Source: Serendipita indica DSM 11827 (Eukaryota; Basidiomycota; Agaricomycetes; Sebacinales; Serendipitaceae). From it: 64,000 bases of DNA. Position 1 is the first letter of the stretch. Every line of letters starts with the position of its first letter. The notes beneath the pieces are model-generated. The model saw nothing but the letters and a program-made list of their open reading frames with translations. It was not told where the DNA came from and did not search any database. Shown here piece after piece: positions 59,086 through 64,000 of the stretch. The position numbers and the translations under genes are program-made. The stretch covers positions 682,001 through 746,000 of the forward strand of contig CAJVGD010000005.1 of assembly GCA_910890315.1 (NCBI GenBank). Direction: 5' to 3'.

Positions 59086-60130
59086 ATGACTTCGATCGGG
59101 ACTGGCTACGATCTCTCTGCAAGCACATACTCTCCAGACGGACGCATATTTCAGGTTTGTCGCTCTGCGACGCTGTCCTATTGCCGAGCTCACCTTGGAA
59201 TTCAGGTCGAGTATGCAAACAAGGCCGTCGAGAACGCTGGGTAAGGACGCGCGTTCTCAGATTACGCTCATCAGTCTCAAACACCATGAATTAGAACTGC
59301 AATAGGGCTACGCGTCAAAGATGGTGTCGTACTTGCGGTGGAGAAGATTATACACTCCAAGCTGCTCATGCCCGAGTCAAATAAGCGCATTCTGACTATA
59401 GATCGTCACATTGGATACGTAATTAACCATCCTTGTTCACAGCACATATTGCTTATCCGATTGTACAGACATCAAGTGGGCTATTGGCAGACGGCAGGCA
59501 ACTTGCGAACAGGGCGCGTGAAGAGGCTCAATCTTCGAGGGATTTCTACAGGGAGCCTCCGACTCTCAAGGTGAGTGTCGTCTCCTCTGGCCACTGCCTT
59601 GCTCTTACAGATTTGCATAGGCGATTGTCAATCGGCTAAGTCTGTTTGTACAAGCGTACACGCTGTACTTCAGTTCGTCCGTTTGGATGCACGTCTCTCC
59701 TCGCTGCTGTCGACAAGCACGGTCCTGGCCTGTATGTGATTGAGCCTAGTGGCATCAGTCTTGTACGTCCAGCCGAGTGGCGCGATGTCATCCTGACAGA
59801 TCTTAGGGATACCATGGTGCTGCTGTCGGCAAAGGTCGTCAGCTCGCAAAGACCGAACTGGAAAAGCTCAAGCTTAGCGAGCTGAGTATGCGAGAGGCCG
59901 TCTTTGAAGCCGCTCGAATGTGAGTTGGGTGCTTTATATCGCCACTCAATACTCATACGCTTTGAAGAATCCATCTCGTTCATGACGATGCAAAGGAAAA
60001 GGACTTTGAGCTGGAGATGTCGTGGATCGGGTCGGAGACGAACAATGTCCATCTACCCGTACCAAAGGACCTGTTCCTAGAGGCGGATAGAAAAGCGAGG
60101 GAGGCCTTAGAAGAAGATATGGAGGACTAA
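59086..60130 (+). CDS. PRE10: 20S proteasome alpha subunit (Pre10/PSMA3 type), one apparent frameshift
   Basis: Structural alpha-ring subunit of the 20S core. Starts [20 protein letters not shown], the proteasome alpha signature. Exons join through [122 protein letters not shown] and end [10 protein letters not shown]-stop with the acidic tail of this subunit. The frame shifts between AYTLY and SVRPFG (TACTTCAGTT at 59666-59675, where TAC-TCN-TCA-GTT is expected). No intron fits. As the gene is expected to be essential, a consensus error or a defective allele is likely. Follows eIF3b by about 140 bp, same strand. Confidence 0.93.
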
Positions 60131-60296
60131 TCAGCCACCCTTTGCTGTATTTCTGAACACGGGCTGTCCAAACAAAGCATTCAATTTGCCCTCTACCACT
60201 TCGATCGCTCCTTACAATTGCTCGAGAATATCGTTCTATTCCTTTCTAATCGTCTTTAATTTCTACTCTAACCTTTAACTAATCACAATCTGACCA
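60131..60296. other. Short spacer between PRE10 and PRM10-like genes
   Basis: About 165 bp of 3' flank and 5' leader, pyrimidine-rich (TTCTATTCCTTTCTAATCG) just before the start codon. No gene. Confidence 0.4.
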
Positions 60297-62924
60297 ATGG
60301 CTGACCGTGGTCGTGTTCGTTTCGCCGCAGACGACGATCATGCTCCTCCCCAGCGCTACGAGCCCTCTTTTCCCGAAAAATCCTACGCCTCTGAGATCTA
60401 TGAAGCCTCAAGAGATCCCAGGTCTCCGCAGACCGGTCACAGCGTCCGCTTTCATGATGGGCCACCCGTCAACAGTCCCCAAATTTCTAGTCCAGTCGTT
60501 CGTGACCCGACTCCCTTCCATCGTGCATACGTCGAATCTGGAGACGAAGATGAGGTTGACGAGAGTCCCCGAACTGTAGAACCCCTTCAACTTCGGCGAC
60601 AGCAAGTCCCCTTGGACACACAAATGGTCATGCATAGTAACGAAGAAATCACACACCGCGAGATACAACCAGTCCCTACCATCACTCAAGAGCAGGCACT
60701 CAGGCGTGCGCATCATCGACGCTACATCTCTCAAGTCTCTGGCGACGACGTCTTTGACGAACCCAGCAGTGGAGAGGATACAGTATATGATGACTCTGGT
60801 GTTCCTACAAAGAAGGATGACGCCAGTACGAGTACATTCGAGTCCGTTGCTCCACTTCCATCGGCGCACGCAAGGCCTAATGAACGTTCCTATGCAAAGC
60901 CCACTCTACGACCGTCGCTGAAGCGTACACAAACGACGCTCGAAGAAGGGGGTGTTCCGGCATCCCGTGGAATTGTCGAGAATCTTATAAGCCTGTACGG
61001 TCTGTCCAAACGGCAACCTGATCATGACCCTATGACAATCTCGCGTGGCCCGTCAGCGGATGATCCGGGGAGGACTGGTCTGAGGTCAAGGGGAATGAGA
61101 AGTGACGAGACACTCCCTCCGGATGTAGCAGAGCCTCGGCCTTTGGATCCAGATCATCCTCTGGTTACGGGCATCAAGAAGAATACTCGCACGAGGCCAA
61201 CCTGGCAAATGAACCGTACGAGAAGCAGGGACTCTCGGCACATCGTAAACCACATCGCTAGTAAGTAACCGCAAAATTACGTCGTATCAGAAACTGACGA
61301 TACTTTTGCAGCGAGAACGCAAAGAGAAATGTTCATCCTGCGCTTGGCAAAGGCTCTGATGACATTCGGTGCTCCATCGCACAGAATTGAATCTCAGCTA
61401 GATGCGACGGCGATCGTCCTCGAAGTGAACGCGCAGTTTATCCATCTTCCTTCGGTCATCATCGCGTCCTTTGGTGACCAAGACAACCAAGCAAGCGAAA
61501 CTCACTTTGTCAAAGCAAACGGTCGCCTTGCGCTCGGCAAACTTCACAACGTACATCAAGTCTATCGTCAGGTCGTCCACGACGAGATTAGTGCCGAAGA
61601 AGGCACAGTGCTCTTGACAAAGCTGATGCGCGAACCACCCTTGTACAACTCGCTGATTCGGTGCTTTATCGCCTTTCTTTGTTGCGCGCTGATTTGTCCA
61701 CTGGCTTTTGGTGGCTCTTTTCTGGATATGTGGGTCGCCGGAGCCTGTGGTGCGGTCCTCTGTTTCCTTCAGCTGCATGCAGCAACGAAAAGCGCTATGT
61801 ATGCAAACGTCTTTGAGTACGCCCTGGCTTCCTCGTCTGGCCCAACTAATAGATTTGTAGACTGTCGGTCTCCGTCTTGATCTCATTCGTCGCACGGGGG
61901 CTGTCCACGATCCCTGGTCGATACTTTTGCTACGAGGCCATCTCGTCGTCTGGAGTCGTGCTGATTTTGCCTGGCTATCTGATCTGTGAGACTATACTGT
62001 ACTGCGATTCGTCAACTCACCCAACGCAGTATGCAGCGCCCTCGAGCTCGCATCTAAGAACATCGTCAATGGCAGCGTTCGGATGATATACGCGATCATC
62101 TACTCGCTCTTCCTTGGCTTTGGACTTACTATTGGCTCCGACTTGTATTACATCATCGATAGGCGAGCCCAAACGCAGCGATTCGAGGAAGCCACAGCCA
62201 ATCGCACGACGGTCACTTTGCATGGCGCGTTCACGCCGGACAACTCGACTGTTCCCTCATTCGATGGTGTCTTTACCTTTTCCAACGATACCGACAAGAT
62301 CGATGCCAATACCGTGTTGGGCTGTTACCGAGATCCGACGTGGCCGTGGTTCCAGCAAGACTTTCCGTTCTGGTCACTATTCCTTTTGGTCCCTACCTTC
62401 AGCCTCTTCTCGAGCTTGTGGAATCTACAGCCATTGAAGAGCAAGCAGCTACCGGTCATGATCTTGATCAGCTGTGCAGCCTTTGCAGCCAATCAAGCGG
62501 CCAACAAGTACATTCTCAACCGGAGTGATGTCGTCAGCGCCATTGGTGCCTTTGTTGTTGGGTGAGTATCTTATGTGCTTCCATCCGTACATTGTTGACA
62601 TTATCAGTATTCTGGGGAATCTGTATTCTCGCGTCTTCCGAGGAACAGCGTTCCAGTGCATGGTGATTGGGGTTCTTTTCTTAGTCCCGGTAAGAGAAAC
62701 TCCAAGCGTCCACCTTTTGCTCATGCTTGTAGTCTGGTATCGCCGCCGCCGGAGGCCTGTCACAAAACTATCGTAATCAAGAAGGCGATGAGTACACGAC
62801 AGGACTCGCAATCGGTCTGCGCATGATCCAAGTGGCTATTGGTATCACTGTTGGGCTCTTTGGCAGTGGTCTCATCGTCTACTCGTTTGGAACTCGAAAG
62901 CAGGCGGCCCTCTTTGCCTTCTAA
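60297..62924 (+). CDS. PRM10: ThrE-type membrane transporter (Prm10-like)
   Basis: Fungal member of the threonine/serine exporter family (DUF1212/ThrE), similar to yeast Prm10; the substrate is not established in fungi. Starts MADRGRVRFAADDDHAPPQ. About 310 residues of disordered Arg/Asp/Pro-rich N terminus precede the ThrE domain. The second exon reads TQREMFILRLAKALMTFGAP, SHRIESQLDATAIVLEVNAQ, FIHLPSVIIASFG. About ten TM helices follow, such as LIRCFIAFLCCALICPLAFG, RMIYAIIYSLFLGFGLTIGS, FPFWSLFLLVPTFSLFSSLW and VMILISCAAFAANQAANKYI. The last exon SGIAAAGGLSQNY ends VYSFGTRKQAALFAF-stop. Short introns throughout, no defect. Likely plasma or internal membrane. Confidence 0.85.
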
Positions 62925-63035
62925 GGAGAAAGGACAGTGTGATTTATTCACTAAAGCTATACAGTGTACAGTGTATCTTACACCTTTGAACCTTCAAACG
63001 GGGAGCCATCGCTGAACGTGAGCCGAGTTCTTGTA

Positions 63036-63920
63036 CTATTCCTTTTGACCACGACTAGTTGGCAAGATAGAACCTTCATTGCTCGAAAATGGTGTGCTGT
63101 GCTCGCTCCAGACGAGCCAAGGGAGAATGTCTGTGAATGTCGAAAGGCGGTACGACACACGACTCTCAACTTGAGTCTCATACGTCCATGAAACGATCTC
63201 TCTCGCTCCGATATCCTTCTGCTCTGCAAAAGTCCTGTCTTCACGTATAACGGGTCGTGGAGTCCATTGTTCAAAGGCGTGGTGATCCCATGCTTGGAAT
63301 CTTGCGACATAGTAGAGTGCCGGAAAGAGCAGAAAGGTGAGCGTTGCAAAACCAACCCAACTAAAGGCTAGTATTGCATTCAAGACGGAGCAAGGGGTCG
63401 TATAGCAAAGGCTGATATCTGGCCAAAAGCTCTGAAAGTAATGAGCAGTCATGCAACCCAGAAAGAGCGTAGCCCACTGTAGAAGAAGCAGCGCCGCCTA
63501 GCCACAGGCACCAGAGGATGACGAGCGATGTAAGCTCGAACCAGTTGCGTGACAGTGTACTGAGTCGCTTCCTGCAGAGAAGAACAAAGATTCTGCAGGC
63601 CTCCGTTAGATTTTGGTACGGCTTGCCTGCTACGAATTCACGCACATGAGGAGGGAAAAAGGGATAGAGAGCGCTGCAGATATCCAAAGTTCGACAATGG
63701 AGTGATCTGTGTGATATATAAGCGAATTATGCGTGTCTGGACGGTCGCCTCTCCCACCGTAAAATGGTTCCTCGTTGACGAGTCGGCGATCACGACGTGG
63801 GTCAAGGGTGTAGACGAGGCGGAGCGTGGCCACAAAGACCAGGAGCGAACTCCACAGAAATAATGCAGTGTAGCATCCGATGCGGATGCGAACCATTGTC
63901 CGGGGTTGCAGATTGCCCAT
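63036..63920 (-). CDS. Four-TM membrane protein, MARVEL-like, unknown function
   Basis: Starts MGNLQPRTMVRIRIGCYTAL; an ATG at 63968 is in frame but less likely. TM1 CYTALFLWSSLLVFVATLRL, TM2 IVELWISAALSIPFSLLM, TM3 around NWFELTSL and WATLFLGCMTAHYF, TM4 LNAILAFSWVGFATLTFLLF. The Cys pattern (GCM, SLC, PCS before LNAILAFSW) is usual for fungal MARVEL-type four-TM proteins. Exons join as ...LLM, KRLSTLSRNWFELTSL, WATLF...; a 46-nt intron (GTCATC...CTACAG, about 63500) is needed to keep frame in TM3. The C terminus is soluble, ending PTSRGQKE-stop. Role unknown; family call moderate. Confidence 0.6.
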
Positions 63921-64000
63921 GTTGAGCAATTGTAAGGATCGTCGTCGTTCGAAAAGAGAGTGGTACAAGTAGATTACAAGAGTTGCGAAGAGGAAAAAGT

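Noticed and set aside
63440-63520. Frameshift in the MARVEL-like gene
   Set aside because: Although the open frames are offset, a 46-nt GT-AG intron with a good polypyrimidine tract joins NWFELTSL to WATLFLGC in frame.
1-64000. Secondary-metabolite or virulence cluster around the AKR array
   Set aside because: No polyketide synthase, NRPS, terpene synthase, P450 or cluster regulator lies nearby; the neighbours are housekeeping genes.

Overview
The window is nuclear DNA of a filamentous fungus, almost certainly a basidiomycete of the Agaricomycetes. The evidence is dense gene packing on both strands, many short introns (about 45-60 nt, mostly GT-AG with short polypyrimidine tracts), and typical fungal genes: ORM, PRM10/ThrE, vacuolar alpha-mannosidase, a Ran1-type kinase and the remains of a NACHT-WD40 gene. 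A Rhizoctonia-like (Cantharellales) source is possible, but this is only an impression. There are no operons and I saw no tRNA, rRNA or CRISPR. All gene models were read by eye, so exon ends outside conserved blocks are approximate.

Layout. 1-3660 holds no convincing gene. 3.7-6.6 kb (-) is a kinesin-8 (KIP3). 7.2-12.5 kb (+) is a tandem array of three aldo/keto reductase copies, one intact and two decaying, with a shared palindrome upstream of each. 12.7-15.1 kb (-) is a ferric reductase; 15.8-17.1 kb (+) is NOP13; 17.2-19.5 kb (-) is TPA1/OFD1; 19.8-24.2 kb (-) is the alpha-mannosidase AMS1; 24.3-24.9 kb (+) is a DUF1764 protein. 25.3-26.5 kb (-) is a WTAP/Mum2-like coiled-coil protein; 27.0-28.7 kb (-) a Ran1-type kinase; 29.0-32.0 kb (-) MLH3; 32.3-33.2 kb (-) an RRN11-like Pol I initiation factor; 33.3-34.5 kb (+) a LAA2-like protein; 34.6-40.6 kb (-) RPA190; 40.7-44.5 kb (-) a Virilizer-like protein; 44.5-45.5 kb (+) ORM/ORMDL. 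Then come two low-complexity unknowns (46.1-47.3 kb + and 47.5-48.9 kb -), a Barentsz/CASC3-like protein (49.7-52.0 kb -), TIP41 (52.2-53.3 kb -), dynein light intermediate chain (53.3-55.3 kb +), a NACHT-WD40 relic (55.6-56.1 kb), eIF3b (56.4-58.9 kb +), proteasome alpha subunit PRE10 (59.1-60.1 kb +), PRM10/ThrE (60.3-62.9 kb +) and a four-TM MARVEL-like protein (63.0-63.9 kb -).

How the genes relate. Most are housekeeping: ribosome production and translation (RPA190, RRN11-like, NOP13, TPA1, eIF3b), mRNA fate (Virilizer-like and WTAP-like, both m6A-writer accessory types, plus Barentsz), growth signalling and lipid homeostasis (TIP41, ORM), microtubule motors (KIP3, DLIC) and meiosis (MLH3, Ran1-type kinase). 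Four divergent pairs have start codons only about 30-70 bp apart. The accessory part is the AKR array.

Quality caveat. At least four otherwise conserved genes (ferric reductase, AMS1, Ran1-type kinase, PRE10) carry one apparent frameshift each, two of them in C runs. Since PRE10 should be essential, consensus sequence errors or a defective allele in a dikaryon are likely, and pseudogene calls should be weighed against that.
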